This document shows positions 7,890 through 17,369 of a DNA stretch of 64,000 nt, in pieces. This DNA comes from an uncultured Bacteroidota bacterium (GTDB lineage: Bacteria > Bacteroidota > Bacteroidia > Chitinophagales > Chitinophagaceae), in assembly GCA_903824665.1 (NCBI GenBank), contig CAIJXT010000025.1, positions 186,001 to 250,000 of the forward strand, in the 5' to 3' direction. The translations under genes and the position numbers were made by a program. Position 1 is the stretch's first letter; each line of letters starts with the position of its first letter. The notes beneath the pieces are model-generated. The model was not told where the DNA came from. It ran no database searches and worked only from the letters and a program-made list of their open reading frames with translations.

Positions 7890-9050
7890 ATGAAACGCAC
7901 TTTGCTCCTGATTCTTGTCACAATACTCGCTGCAGTTCGGCTGCATGCCGATGAAGTTGTTTATTACAACAAACCATGGAAAGAAGTGCTGGCAAAGGCA
8001 AAGGCCGAACATAAGTATATTTTCATAGATTGCTATACAGACTGGTGTAGCTGGTGCAAGGTCATGGACAAGGAAACCATGACAAATACAGAAGTTATAA
8101 AGCTGTTGGGTGATAGTTTCATAGCTGTAAAGATGGAAATGGAACATGGCGAGGGTATAGCCATGTCTATGAAGTATCATATAACCGGGTTTCCGTCGTT
8201 TTTGTTTTTCAACTCAGATGGTGAATATGTATACCATACAACCGGCTATCAAAAATCGTCTGATTTTCTCGGAGATTTGAAAGGCGTACTCGATAAAACG
8301 AAGCATACGCCGGCGCCTGGCTTCAGCAAATCGCTCAATGTGGATTACCCTGATTTTTACCGGAATTCATTCGCTGAAAAAGACAAAAGAACTTTCCCAA
8401 CGCAGGAAGAAGTAATAGCCTTTCTGGACAAACAGAAAGACCTGTTCTCAGAAGTAAGCTGGGCTGTTATAGACCGTTATGATGTCGGTGACAAGTATAC
8501 CCGGCACTTTCTGGAAAATGTGCCCAAGTACAGGCAGCTTTTTGGCAAAACAACAGTACACGACAACCTAAATACGCTGCTTGGTTCGGTGCTGGCAACG
8601 GCTACTAAAAACAAAGATGAAAGAGCATTTGACAATCTACTGGCGATGCTCGACAAGTATATGGCGGAAGATGCTCCCGATGCACGCATTTTCTGTAGCC
8701 TGTCTTTTTACAAAGCTATTAAAGACTGGAACCGGTATGGAATGGCTTGCAATGAATTTGTACTCAGAAACGGATTTGGGAAAACCACTGAGATAAATTC
8801 ATTCTGCTGGGATATCTACGAAAACAGCGATGACAAAAAGCTACTTGCCAGTGCATGCAAATGGATGGCTGAAGTAGTGTCGCTGGAGGGCAGCTACCCC
8901 AACCTCGACACCTATGCGTCACTGCTGTATAAAACCGGGCAGATTTCTGATGCAAAGACAATGGCAGCAAAAGCTGTTGCAACCGGCAAAGCCGCAGGAT
9001 CTGATGTGAAAGCAACAGAGGAACTGCTGCGGAAAATGGAATCAAAGTAA
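7890..9050 (+). CDS. Periplasmic thioredoxin-fold protein with a helical C-terminal extension
   Basis: 386 residues. A cleavable signal peptide (MKRTLLLILVTILAAVRLHA) is followed by a thioredoxin-like domain (about 24-150) with an active-site WCSWCK motif (Cys53 and Cys56) and a cis-proline segment in ITGFPSFLFF. The remaining ~230 residues are mostly helical and TPR-like, without a recognised name. The protein should act in the periplasm as a disulfide reductase or isomerase, comparable to DUF255/thioredoxin_7 proteins of Bacteroidota; the helical part probably binds the client. Its promoter looks like TATTTTTA at 7866-7873 (one mismatch to TAnnTTTG). Monocistronic, ending 20 bases from the convergent DUF1801 gene. 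Confidence 0.82.
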   Translation: MKRTLLLILVTILAAVRLHADEVVYYNKPWKEVLAKAKAEHKYIFIDCYTDWCSWCKVMDKETMTNTEVIKLLGDSFIAVKMEMEHGEGIAMSMKYHITGFPSFLFFNSDGEYVYHTTGYQKSSDFLGDLKGVLDKTKHTPAPGFSKSLNVDYPDFYRNSFAEKDKRTFPTQEEVIAFLDKQKDLFSEVSWAVIDRYDVGDKYTRHFLENVPKYRQLFGKTTVHDNLNTLLGSVLATATKNKDERAFDNLLAMLDKYMAEDAPDARIFCSLSFYKAIKDWNRYGMACNEFVLRNGFGKTTEINSFCWDIYENSDDKKLLASACKWMAEVVSLEGSYPNLDTYASLLYKTGQISDAKTMAAKAVATGKAAGSDVKATEELLRKMESK

Positions 9051-9070
9051 TTGCCAGTATTACCGCTTCA

Positions 9071-9484
9071 CTACCTTTCTACTGTACTTAGCCAGTCTCT
9101 GATTACCGTTTGTAGTGCTCCTGAGCGTGCCTGTACATCTTCCAAATCTCTGAACTTTGCTATGCGCCGACCATCTGTGTAACTACCTTCCAGCAGTCCT
9201 GTGTTGTCGGAGATCCTTGCACCGGTGGGAAACACCAGCATTATCTGCCCCCGATGCAGGTTCATCACCACAATATCTCTTTTATACTCCTTTGGGTCGA
9301 AAGGTTTCATTGCACCAGTATAATAGAAACTCGGTGAATTCCACTTGATCTGCTCCCCTATTTCAGTATCTGTGCTAAGAATGATATTCCGTAACGCGGT
9401 AACAGTAGCAGCAAGAGCGGAGTCCAGCGCTTGGATGTGCGCTGTTACCTGTTCCGTATCAGTTAGCGTGTTTTTCTTTGCCAT
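9071..9484 (-). CDS. DUF1801 (YdhG-like) protein
   Basis: 137 residues, cytoplasmic. The conserved features of DUF1801 are visible: the WNSPSFYYTG segment (about 48-57), an internal hydrophobic strand (DIVVMNLHRGQIMLVF) and a C-terminal RDLEDV...VIRDWL helix. The fold is small alpha/beta and the function is unknown; members are sometimes linked to iron binding or stress, without firm proof. A separate small gene with no operon partner. Confidence 0.85.
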   Translation of the reverse strand: MAKKNTLTDTEQVTAHIQALDSALAATVTALRNIILSTDTEIGEQIKWNSPSFYYTGAMKPFDPKEYKRDIVVMNLHRGQIMLVFPTGARISDNTGLLEGSYTDGRRIAKFRDLEDVQARSGALQTVIRDWLSTVER

Positions 9485-9563
9485 CTCAAAATTCGTTTAC
9501 CCGCAAAAACCCACAACGTTGTAGCCATTTTATTTTGCAGTACCGCCATACAACTTGCTCTAT

Positions 9564-10697
9564 TTACCCCAGTCTTTCCTGCTCGCGTAGCCAGCGCTCC
9601 GGAATATCACCTGCACTTGCTATCAGGTAATCATTGTATGAACAAGGTACAAATGTTCCGTTCGGCAACTTCATCCACCAGCGCTTGGTACGTTTGCTTT
9701 TCAGGAACGTTGTATCTGCATCGCTGAACACTACGTTGAACATGATGAACTCATCCCGTTCGGTGAGTTTTGCTTCCATCTTCCGCACCAGCAGCCCGTC
9801 TACAAAGTACCACAGCATTTGCGCGATCAGCTTTGCCGTCATGTTGTTTGTATCCTTTGTTTCATCAAAACCATAAATTCCGAAAGAAGTAAGCTGCTCG
9901 CTCATTCCTGCAAAACGGGTAATAAAACACGCCTCTTCTCCATTCAGCCCATTGGGCGATCCATTTACGTTTGCCGGTGCATCGCTGTAGCGCACTACCG
10001 ACATATCAAAACCCAGCAGATCACTGCCACGCAACACCGGTTCCACCTCATCTATACTCTCCCTCACCTTGCCCAAACGGTAAAAATCAAATCTCAACTT
10101 ATCCAGCGTTTCCAGCATTTGCGGATGGGCGTAGTAACTCTGAAAACCGATATGACTGTAATGAGATACGAAATTGGGAGAGGCTGTAAGCATTTCGAGC
10201 AGGAAACCTGAAGCATCGACAACTTCTGTTTCATCGAGGTCAATGAGCATGTCGGCAACCGACGCTACCACCATTTGTTCTGCCTTTCTGAAAACCTCAT
10301 ATTGTTGCAGCATCAGATCGTGCCCACCGCCCAGCACTACCGCTATTTTGCCTGCTGCATGTATTTCCTGTAGCACAGCCAATAACGCAGTACGGGTGTC
10401 GGCAGGTGTTGCACCACGGCGAACATTGCCCATATCGGCTATCCTGATATCCGTGTGCCAGTAATACATCTTGTATAGTTGTTCACGCACAGCATCGGGG
10501 CTATTGCCATAAGCCATCTTTCGGTTTACACCGCTCCAGTCGGCACAACCCACCAGTACCAGATCTGCGATCGTAATATCAAAATCCGGGTTGCAAAAGC
10601 AGGAGATATTTGCGCCCAGTTGCATAGGCTCATAAGTATGTTCCGGCTTGGTTTGTATAAAATGATGATCCTCTAAAAATATTTGTACGTCGTTCAT
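9564..10697 (-). CDS. Arginase/agmatinase-fold (ureohydrolase) protein with a degenerate metal site
   Basis: 377 residues from the ATG at 10697; longer in-frame starts up to 10817 place a TACTTTTA -7-like box inside the reading frame. The ureohydrolase fold is recognisable from VVLGGGHDLMLQQY (the GGDHS strand) and GFDMSVVRYSDAP (the S-x-D-x-x-D strand). Of the usual manganese ligands, the His in GGGHD and the first Asp of GFDMS remain, but the DAHxD motif is replaced (VADMLIDLD) and the second Asp of the last motif is Ser. Similar proteins in Bacteroidota are often labelled formimidoylglutamase or arginase. Given the missing ligands, catalysis of guanidino hydrolysis is doubtful and a non-enzymatic or altered-metal role is possible. 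Confidence 0.72.
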   Translation of the reverse strand: MNDVQIFLEDHHFIQTKPEHTYEPMQLGANISCFCNPDFDITIADLVLVGCADWSGVNRKMAYGNSPDAVREQLYKMYYWHTDIRIADMGNVRRGATPADTRTALLAVLQEIHAAGKIAVVLGGGHDLMLQQYEVFRKAEQMVVASVADMLIDLDETEVVDASGFLLEMLTASPNFVSHYSHIGFQSYYAHPQMLETLDKLRFDFYRLGKVRESIDEVEPVLRGSDLLGFDMSVVRYSDAPANVNGSPNGLNGEEACFITRFAGMSEQLTSFGIYGFDETKDTNNMTAKLIAQMLWYFVDGLLVRKMEAKLTERDEFIMFNVVFSDADTTFLKSKRTKRWWMKLPNGTFVPCSYNDYLIASAGDIPERWLREQERLG

Positions 10698-11059
10698 AGA
10701 TCGGCCAATATGTTGCCGGGCTAAAAGTACACAAATGTTGTGTTTTCCGGTCGTTGCCATAAAGAATTGACACTGGCAAATTTCTGCATTTGCTATCTGT
10801 ATCAGTTTGCCACCCACTTATCTGCCATTTGTCTGGCTTGATTTGTCTTTTTGCAGGATTTTCGCCACTCAGAAGATTGGATTTGAGGTACCCGAAACAG
10901 CTCAAAAAAAGAATTCTGTTCGATATTGTTAAAAATAACAAACCCCGGCAGGTATATTACCTGAAATACCCGCAGATTTTTATATTTTTGGACGTTGCAG
11001 GCTTTTGGTACCTGCTCCACTTTACCGGTACCCGATTAACCGGTTTAAAGCATTCTGAA

Positions 11060-11917
11060 ATGGCAACTGGTAAAAAAGCAAAACCTACATATATAAATGC
11101 GATCATGGGGGTAGCACTTGTGCTGTTCCTGCTGGGCGTTTTGGGCTGGCTGGTCATCAATGGCAGAGCACTCACCCGCGCATTCAAAGAGGATCTCGAA
11201 GTAAATGTAGACTTCCACGACAATGTGAGCGATGAAAATGTAGCAAAAATGCGCAGCATTCTGGACAAGCAACCGTTTGTTCGGAAAACCAGGATCATAA
11301 CAAAAGAAGAGGCAGCCGCAATGGAAAGCCAGGTAGAAGGCAGTAACATTGTTGAATTTCTGGGATACAATCCGTTGTTTACTTCCATTTCATTGAAAAT
11401 GCACGAGGGGTATGTAAATCGCGACAGCCTGCTTAAGATCAGGAAGTTTATCCTGCAGAGCAATGTCGTTCGGGATGTTACCTGGCCCAATATGGTCGTT
11501 GATCAGATGCATAGCAACTTCAGAAAAATAGGCATAATACTGGGCAGCCTCTCTGTAATATTGCTGATTGTTGTGATCTTCCTGATAGACAATACCGTAA
11601 GGCTGGCTATGTTCAGCAACAGATTCCTCATCAAGACCATGCAGATGGTGGGCGCCACCCAATCATTCATAACCCGTCCATTTGATCTGCGTGCATTGAT
11701 CAATGGACTCACAAGTGGAGTGCTCGCTGTCCTGGGTCTTTGGTTGGTGATGTCTTTTGCCAAAGCCCAATTACCGGTTCTGGATCTGCTGAATGACCCG
11801 TTACTCGTGACACTCCTTATTACCAGCATGATAGTTCTGGGCATACTTATTTCCATGATCAGCACACATCGTTCGGTTGTGAAATACCTGAAAATGCATG
11901 TAGATGATCTTTATTAA
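11060..11917 (+). CDS. ftsX: Cell-division protein FtsX
   Basis: 285 residues from MATGKKAKPTYINAIMGV. The pattern is that of FtsX: one N-terminal membrane helix (about 14-36), an extracytoplasmic domain of ~120 residues (ECD, with the ITKEEAAAMES segment), and three further helices packed at the C-terminus. FtsX pairs with the ATPase FtsE in the inner membrane and transmits ATP hydrolysis to peptidoglycan hydrolases at the septum. ftsE is not adjacent, as is usual in this phylum. The open frame extends 270 bases upstream, but that part is not FtsX-like, and a TATTTTTG -7 box (10983-10990) falls inside it, which supports the ATG at 11060. Followed by the DUF3098 gene. Confidence 0.92.
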   Translation: MATGKKAKPTYINAIMGVALVLFLLGVLGWLVINGRALTRAFKEDLEVNVDFHDNVSDENVAKMRSILDKQPFVRKTRIITKEEAAAMESQVEGSNIVEFLGYNPLFTSISLKMHEGYVNRDSLLKIRKFILQSNVVRDVTWPNMVVDQMHSNFRKIGIILGSLSVILLIVVIFLIDNTVRLAMFSNRFLIKTMQMVGATQSFITRPFDLRALINGLTSGVLAVLGLWLVMSFAKAQLPVLDLLNDPLLVTLLITSMIVLGILISMISTHRSVVKYLKMHVDDLY

Positions 11918-11971
11918 TTATTGAATAACTAACGTACTAACATACTACCACAAAAAAAACAAAATATTTAT

Positions 11972-12319
11972 ATGTCAACTGCACCGAAACAACCAATAAC
12001 CACCCGCACTGCACCAACTACAGCCGCCACACCAAGGCCTCAGGTTAAGACTGGAAAGCAACAGGTCACACAATCGTTTCTTTTTGACAAAGAAAATTAC
12101 ATGTGGATGATAGGTGGACTTGTCCTTATTTTTCTTGGGTTGTTCCTCATGAGCGGTGGTAAGAGCGCCAACCCCAAAGAATTCAATTATGCCGAACTGT
12201 ATAGTTTCACGCGCATTACGCTGGCACCTGTCATTATGATGATCGGATTCAGCATAGAAGTGTATGCCATTATGAAAAAACCAAAAGAAACATCTGATAC
12301 ACAACAGACTGAGGCATAA
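11972..12319 (+). CDS. DUF3098 membrane protein, FtsX neighbour
   Basis: 115 residues. A Thr/Pro/Gln-rich cytoplasmic tail of ~35 residues precedes FDKENYMWMIGGLVLIFLG, the conserved start of DUF3098, and two membrane helices (about 44-62 and 81-100). In Bacteroidota this small protein is encoded between ftsX and uppP; here ftsX is directly upstream with a 54-base gap, but uppP is missing and a strong terminator ends the unit. The function is unknown; the context suggests cell-envelope or division work. Confidence 0.88.
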   Translation: MSTAPKQPITTRTAPTTAATPRPQVKTGKQQVTQSFLFDKENYMWMIGGLVLIFLGLFLMSGGKSANPKEFNYAELYSFTRITLAPVIMMIGFSIEVYAIMKKPKETSDTQQTEA

Positions 12320-12348
12320 GACACCTTGCTGCAGTCCGGTTTTATAAC

Positions 12349-12385
12349 AAAAAGTGCCCTTCCAAACAGAGGGCACTTTTTGTTT
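12349..12385. terminator. Bidirectional terminator between DUF3098 and subtilase genes
   Basis: AAAAAGTGCCCT (12349-12360) pairs perfectly with AGGGCACTTTTT (12370-12381) around a 9-base loop, giving a T run on both strands. It serves the ftsX unit on the plus strand and the converging subtilase gene on the minus strand. Confidence 0.88.
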
Positions 12386-12409
12386 TCGGGTATGACCGCA
12401 GTCTTTCTT

Positions 12410-14068
12410 TTATCGCAATACCTGCATTTGCGCAAAATTCAAGTTGTCGCCATTCAACCGTATTACGTAGCTACCTTTAGGCAGCCCTCCCAGGTCTATC
12501 TCTTCATTACTGCTGCGCAGCACACCGTTTAATGCTACTGCACCGGCAACATTGATCACGGCATAGTTTGCAGGTATATGTTGCTTACCCATTTTTACAA
12601 ATACCTTAGCTGTAGTTGGGTTGGGAAACAATTTTACATCTGTAGCAACAGCTGCAAGAGGGCTTACCTCAGAAAGACCCCACGACAAAGCGGCGTAAGC
12701 GTTCAGCCTGCCATGCCCGTGGTACATATCCCATCCCGGCAAGTCTTCCAGCGGGTTGCCTACCAGGTCCTCTGCCGTTGTCTCAAGTATTGTCTTGATC
12801 TGTGCAGGTGTCCTCGCCGGATTTTGTGCCAGCAGCAGGGCGGCTACGCCTGCCACATGTGGTGCTGCCTGCGATGTTCCTCCCCAGTAACTGGTATAGT
12901 TTGTATTCGAAGTGTACGACAAACCCGTAATGCGGTTGCCCGGTGCTACCAGCGAGATGTAAGTGCCGTAGTTGCTGCCCCCACCCCATGAAAAAGGGTT
13001 GACCCTGCAATCATGATTGTTAGTAGCACCTACTGCAATAATATTGGTGCACGCACCCGGATAATTGGGCGCACTCGTATTGCCGTTGCCTGTGGTTGAG
13101 ATCATGGTTACTTTCTTACTATTGGCATAGTTCACTGCATTCTGCAATGTTGTTGACGAACTTGTACCGCCTATCGACATATTGATGACCTTAGCACCGT
13201 TATCTGCTGCATAGGTCATTGCCTCAGCCCACCACGTATAATACCCAAATCCCGCTGTGTCAAGACCTTTCAGAATCATCAGTTTACAGTACCAGTCTAC
13301 ACCGGCCAATCCTATGCTATTATTCCCGTTGGCACCTATAATGCCTGCAACATTAGTACCATGACCAGTTTCGTCTGCCGGGTTATTAATATCGTAGGCG
13401 AAATTCCATCCCTGAAAGTCATCCACATATCCATTTGCATCATCGTCTATGCCATTCCCCTGAATCTCGTCGTAGTTCCGCCATATCCTTCCAGCAAACT
13501 CAGGATGATCCATTTTGGCGCCACCATCGATCACAGCAACGATGATTGACGTATCACCTTTCTCAATGTCCCATGCTTTTTTCATGCTGATATCAGCACC
13601 TATAATTGCCGAATCGAAAGAGGCAATCCCATTGTTGTAAAGCGACCACTGTTTCGAAAAATGAGGATCGTTCGGTGTTGTTTCGGTAGTACCATGTGCT
13701 GTTCCTACATAGTCAGGCTCCACATATTCAAACTTACCGGTTTGAGTGTACGCTTTTACCAGGCTCAATACATCTACCGGGCTGCTGAAGTTCAATACAT
13801 ATACCAATGGTCGCTTACCCATGTTGCCACCCACCTTCAGTGCTCTTGCCGATGTGCATCCACGTTTCTTATTCAGTTTGTCTACCGATGCCACAGAAAA
13901 AGCAGCATATCCTCTTTTGACCGAATATACCGGCTTTGCCGAGGTTCTGAACTTTACCACCAACCGGTTAGCGGCGAAGTTTTCTGTCTGTTGCGCGTAA
14001 CTAACAATAGACAGGCACCACAATAACATCAAAAATGGCAACTTGAGAATTTGGGTATGTTTGCTCAT
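12410..14068 (-). CDS. Secreted subtilisin-like serine protease with T9SS sorting domain
   Basis: 552 residues. A signal peptide ends near SYAQQ (residue 25), followed by an inhibitor-like prodomain (about 30-120) and an S8 peptidase domain with the full triad: Asp181 in AVIDGG, His236 in GHGTNVAGI, and Ser399 in GGTSQAAPHVAG. Residues ~475-552 form a type A T9SS C-terminal sorting domain (LFPNPTTAKVFVK ... GSYVIRL), so the enzyme should be exported through the type IX system and anchored or released at the surface. The Asp motif reads DGG rather than the usual DTG or DSG, which is tolerated in the family. No T9SS component genes lie in the window. Monocistronic. Confidence 0.94.
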   Translation of the reverse strand: MSKHTQILKLPFLMLLWCLSIVSYAQQTENFAANRLVVKFRTSAKPVYSVKRGYAAFSVASVDKLNKKRGCTSARALKVGGNMGKRPLVYVLNFSSPVDVLSLVKAYTQTGKFEYVEPDYVGTAHGTTETTPNDPHFSKQWSLYNNGIASFDSAIIGADISMKKAWDIEKGDTSIIVAVIDGGAKMDHPEFAGRIWRNYDEIQGNGIDDDANGYVDDFQGWNFAYDINNPADETGHGTNVAGIIGANGNNSIGLAGVDWYCKLMILKGLDTAGFGYYTWWAEAMTYAADNGAKVINMSIGGTSSSTTLQNAVNYANSKKVTMISTTGNGNTSAPNYPGACTNIIAVGATNNHDCRVNPFSWGGGSNYGTYISLVAPGNRITGLSYTSNTNYTSYWGGTSQAAPHVAGVAALLLAQNPARTPAQIKTILETTAEDLVGNPLEDLPGWDMYHGHGRLNAYAALSWGLSEVSPLAAVATDVKLFPNPTTAKVFVKMGKQHIPANYAVINVAGAVALNGVLRSSNEEIDLGGLPKGSYVIRLNGDNLNFAQMQVLR

Positions 14069-14142
14069 AATATGGGATATTTAAACAGCAATATAAATAC
14101 TATTTGAAAACTATAAAAAAGAACTTTTTACCACAAATGAAA

Positions 14143-14168
14143 ATAGCTACCCTTTTCAGAGTAGCTAT
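14143..14168 (-). terminator. Terminator of the minus-strand lipoprotein gene
   Basis: ATAGCTAC (14143-14150) and GTAGCTAT (14161-14168) form an 8-bp stem with a 10-base loop; on the minus strand the stem is followed by TTTCATTT. It lies just after the stop of the lipoprotein gene at 14211. Confidence 0.65.
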
Positions 14169-14210
14169 ATCCTAAACAGTTACCGGACTGGTTCTTGCGA
14201 CTATTCCGAT

Positions 14211-15059
14211 TTATTTTTGAAGCGTTAACTGATACACATGTACGCCAACATTCAGCTGAGCAGCGGCGTCGCAGGTACCAGATCCATAGTTCAGTATGCG
14301 GCTGCCTGTATAACCAGTCACATTTACCACACCTGATTGTGCAAAGTCACAACCGATAGCAAACTGAAGCGGCGTAGCGATATTAAAATTAAACACATGA
14401 CCGTTTGGTCTTGTAAGTGTAGCGCTGCCTGATACAGAGAAATAGTCGTCGCTGCGGTCATTAGTTTTATCACCGCCTACCCATTTGCGCATCAGGTTGC
14501 CCGACCAAACAATATGTTTGCTCATAAGTGGATCCGGACTCATATTCAGAGAATCATTTACTTGCACCCTGTAATACCAGTCTCCCACTACTGTTGTATC
14601 TACTCTTGTTGCTTTTACCCAACCTGTCAGTTGATTACCATTGATGTAGTAGTTGTTGTACGTAATAGTGTGCACCTGATTGGTATCCAGATAGCGACCA
14701 TTGTATTTTACAACAATTGATCCACGGCGCAGACGGCCATCAGCACACTCACAATCCACATCACCAAAACGGATGATCAGTGTATGTGGGGAGTTGATCG
14801 TATCCACGGCAACAGTAGCACATTTGCTGGTCGACTTGCGGATATATTCAGCATTGTACAGGATACCTGCCTGATCGGCAAGCGCTAACACATCGTTGTT
14901 TGCAAATTCTATTCTTGATGCGTCTGAGGCATAACCTATTCGGTCATCGTCATTTGTCAGGTAATTATCATCAGTTGTTCCGCGTTTACACTGGGTGAAT
15001 GTAAGAAGCGAAACAGCAGCTAACAGAGTGAATTTACTTAAATTTGAGTTGCGATACAT
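14211..15059 (-). CDS. Lipoprotein of unknown function
   Basis: 282 residues. The leader ends in LLTFTQC (Cys24), a relaxed lipobox. The mature part is rich in Asp, Asn, Thr and Tyr with beta-strand periodicity, and has Cys residues in DCECADGR and two further near the C-terminus (IGCDF, GTCDAA). No named domain is recognised; similar lipoproteins are frequent in Chitinophagaceae. It is alone, with a terminator behind it and about 250 bases of non-coding sequence in front. Confidence 0.7.
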   Translation of the reverse strand: MYRNSNLSKFTLLAAVSLLTFTQCKRGTTDDNYLTNDDDRIGYASDASRIEFANNDVLALADQAGILYNAEYIRKSTSKCATVAVDTINSPHTLIIRFGDVDCECADGRLRRGSIVVKYNGRYLDTNQVHTITYNNYYINGNQLTGWVKATRVDTTVVGDWYYRVQVNDSLNMSPDPLMSKHIVWSGNLMRKWVGGDKTNDRSDDYFSVSGSATLTRPNGHVFNFNIATPLQFAIGCDFAQSGVVNVTGYTGSRILNYGSGTCDAAAQLNVGVHVYQLTLQK

Positions 15060-15312
15060 AGATCAATGTTTAGTGTTTGCGCACAATTTTGTTAAGTTGT
15101 GTAATGAATTTAGGTGCTAATATACGAATAGTGGCAAATGTTCCATAAAAAAGAACGGAATAATCCGGTAATTTATCCCGAAAACACCTTTTCCCGCTGT
15201 GTTTTTTCGAGATAAGGTTCCCTCAGCCTATACCACCGAACGCTATTATTAAGTTAATTGGTTTCGTTTTAGGCATAATTTGTTGTACTTTTCGCACCAA
15301 AATGAGGTCGTT

Positions 15313-16179
15313 ATGCTGAGGATTCTTGTAACTATTTTACTCACCTTACCGTTTTCCGGCGCGCTGTGCCAGGTTGACGACAGTCTGTTTGCAGTAAAAA
15401 AGGAAAGTGCCTGGGAAATAAAATATACCGTGAAGGCAAGAGAAAACGCACGAATGCTCGCCAAACGCTTTTTCATACAGGAAGGTATTCTGGAATTCGC
15501 AAACGACGAGGGCACAATGAAAAAGCTTTCTGAAGGCGCCATCGTATATATTCCGGTGACCAAAGAGAACTTCCTTACAGTAAAGCCTCCTCCACTTAAA
15601 ATGCGTTACATACATCCGCTATACTATCGTGTGCGTAGCAAGGATGATATTTCGGCGATAAGCAACTATTCCGGCGTTACCAAGGCGGAAATGAGAACAT
15701 GGAACGAACTCAAGGGCAACACACTTGTGCCCGGTCAGGTACTTTTTGTAGGATGGGTAAAAATGATGGTTAAAGACAGTTCTGATCCGGTTACACTCAC
15801 GGCGTTTCCGGCACCTAAAAAAGTAGTTGTAATAGATACTTCCGGAAAGGTACCTGTTCCCGGCGGTCTCGATTCCGTATTCAATGTACAGACTAATGGT
15901 GGATTGAATGTATTGACAGAAAAAGGTACTGCTGTTTTTTTCGAAAAACCCGGAAAGAATGCCATGTACTATGCCTTCCATAACGAAGCCGCACGTGGCA
16001 GCATCATCAAGGTTTTTAATCCCGGATCCGGTAAAACCACTTATGTGAAGGTACTGGGACCACTGCCCGACACCAAACTGTATGCAAATGCTGTTATTGG
16101 TATCTGCGATGGCGCAAAGGAGGCACTGGGAATAACGGACAGTAAAGCTTGGTGCGAACTCTCCTACGCCGCCGATTAG
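15313..16179 (+). CDS. Periplasmic LysM protein with double-psi-barrel-like C-terminus
   Basis: 288 residues from the ATG at 15313, preceded by a signal-like MLRILVTILLTLPFSGALC. A LysM module appears around residues 100-140 (YYRVRSKDDISAISNYSG ... LVPGQVLFVGW), and the N-terminal part (28-75) looks like a second, weaker LysM. The C-terminal ~90 residues (TAVFFEKPGKNAMYYAF ... VKVLGPLPD) resemble the RlpA/DPBB fold. LysM binds N-acetylglucosamine in peptidoglycan, so the protein likely sits on the cell wall. It precedes two glycosyltransferase genes on the same strand, although gaps of ~85 bases make an operon uncertain. The in-frame start at 15280 would lack a clean signal peptide. Confidence 0.78.
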   Translation: MLRILVTILLTLPFSGALCQVDDSLFAVKKESAWEIKYTVKARENARMLAKRFFIQEGILEFANDEGTMKKLSEGAIVYIPVTKENFLTVKPPPLKMRYIHPLYYRVRSKDDISAISNYSGVTKAEMRTWNELKGNTLVPGQVLFVGWVKMMVKDSSDPVTLTAFPAPKKVVVIDTSGKVPVPGGLDSVFNVQTNGGLNVLTEKGTAVFFEKPGKNAMYYAFHNEAARGSIIKVFNPGSGKTTYVKVLGPLPDTKLYANAVIGICDGAKEALGITDSKAWCELSYAAD

Positions 16180-16263
16180 ACTGTTATTGGCGGTTTCGAC
16201 AATAAGTGCGTCGTTGCCAGTGCCTGACTTTTATTCTGTTACCACATACTATTGCCTCCATTC

Positions 16264-17286
16264 ATGAAAGTGCTGGTTATCCGCTTCTCGTCCATAGGTG
16301 ACATAGTGCTCACCACCCCGGTATTAAGATGCCTGAAGCAGCAGCGCCCTGATGTAGAAGTACACTACCTCACCAAGCTGACGTTCAGCCCCATTCTGCA
16401 GCACAACCCGCACATAGACAAATTGCACTATTTGCACGACGACATTGCAAAGGTGATACCCTATTTGCTCGAAGAAAAGTATGATTGTATTATCGACCTG
16501 CATCACAACCTTCGAACACTACAGGTAAAAAGAGCTTTGAACACAAAAAGCTATTCTTTCCCCAAACTGAATGTTCAGAAGTGGCTGCTGACCAATCTGA
16601 AAGTGAATCTGATGCCCGATATCAGTATTGTAGACCGCTACTTTGATACCGTAAAACAACTGAATGTAAAAAATGACGGCAAGGGTCTGGACCACTACCT
16701 CCCGCCCGGCAAAGCACTTTCCAATACAGATATTCCCATGAGTCATTGGGGTGGATATGTGGGTTGTGTTATTGGCGGCTCTATGGCTACCAAAAAACTG
16801 CCTGTAGAGCAGTGGAAGAAATTCTGCATGGAGATTCCTTTTCCGGTAATGCTACTGGGCGGTCCTGAAGACCGGTTTGAAGCAGGAAAGATCGCAGAAC
16901 TGGATCCCATTAAGATCTACAACTCATGTGGCAAATTCAATATCAACGAATCTGCTGAACTGGTAAAAATAGCACGTGTTGTTGTCACTAACGACACCGG
17001 GCTCATGCATGTTGCAGCCGCCTATGGCAAGCCTATTGTATCGCTATGGGGCAACACAGCACCTGAAATGGGTATGTTTCCCTATTATGGCTACAACAAC
17101 CTCAGGCAAAGAGTGGCTCCACAATCAGTCATTATCGAAAACAAAAAACTGAGCTGTCATCCCTGCAGCAAAATCGGATATAGCAAATGCCCCAAAGGTC
17201 ATTTTAAGTGTATGAATGACCTGAATATGTCTGATGTTTGTGATCATGTTAAGAAATTATGGTCTTTTGGGGCAAAAACACCCTGA
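16264..17286 (+). CDS. GT9 heptosyltransferase-like glycosyltransferase
   Basis: 340 residues from MKVLVIRFSSIGDIVLTTPV, the standard N-terminus of glycosyltransferase family 9, in which the R-F-S-S-I-G-D loop helps bind the ADP-heptose donor. The C-terminal domain has VVTNDTGLMHVAAAYGKPIV, the donor-binding signature, and a Cys/Lys-rich tail (CHPCSKIGYSKCPKGH) seen in many family members. It should add heptose or a related sugar to the lipopolysaccharide core at the inner membrane. A TTG 12 bases upstream is in frame but the ATG fits the family better. It is followed after 83 bases by a second glycosyltransferase. Confidence 0.9.
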   Translation: MKVLVIRFSSIGDIVLTTPVLRCLKQQRPDVEVHYLTKLTFSPILQHNPHIDKLHYLHDDIAKVIPYLLEEKYDCIIDLHHNLRTLQVKRALNTKSYSFPKLNVQKWLLTNLKVNLMPDISIVDRYFDTVKQLNVKNDGKGLDHYLPPGKALSNTDIPMSHWGGYVGCVIGGSMATKKLPVEQWKKFCMEIPFPVMLLGGPEDRFEAGKIAELDPIKIYNSCGKFNINESAELVKIARVVVTNDTGLMHVAAAYGKPIVSLWGNTAPEMGMFPYYGYNNLRQRVAPQSVIIENKKLSCHPCSKIGYSKCPKGHFKCMNDLNMSDVCDHVKKLWSFGAKTP

Positions 17287-17369
17287 TTTTACTTTTTTCA
17301 ACCGAACTTGCACTGACCTAGTCAACAGCGCTATCCTTAAGTACGAAAAGTGACCAAAACAGCAGACAT

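Noticed and set aside
10790-11059. 90-codon N-terminal extension of FtsX
   Set aside because: Not FtsX-like; it contains a -7 box at 10983-10990 and overlaps the upstream region of the divergent arginase-fold gene.
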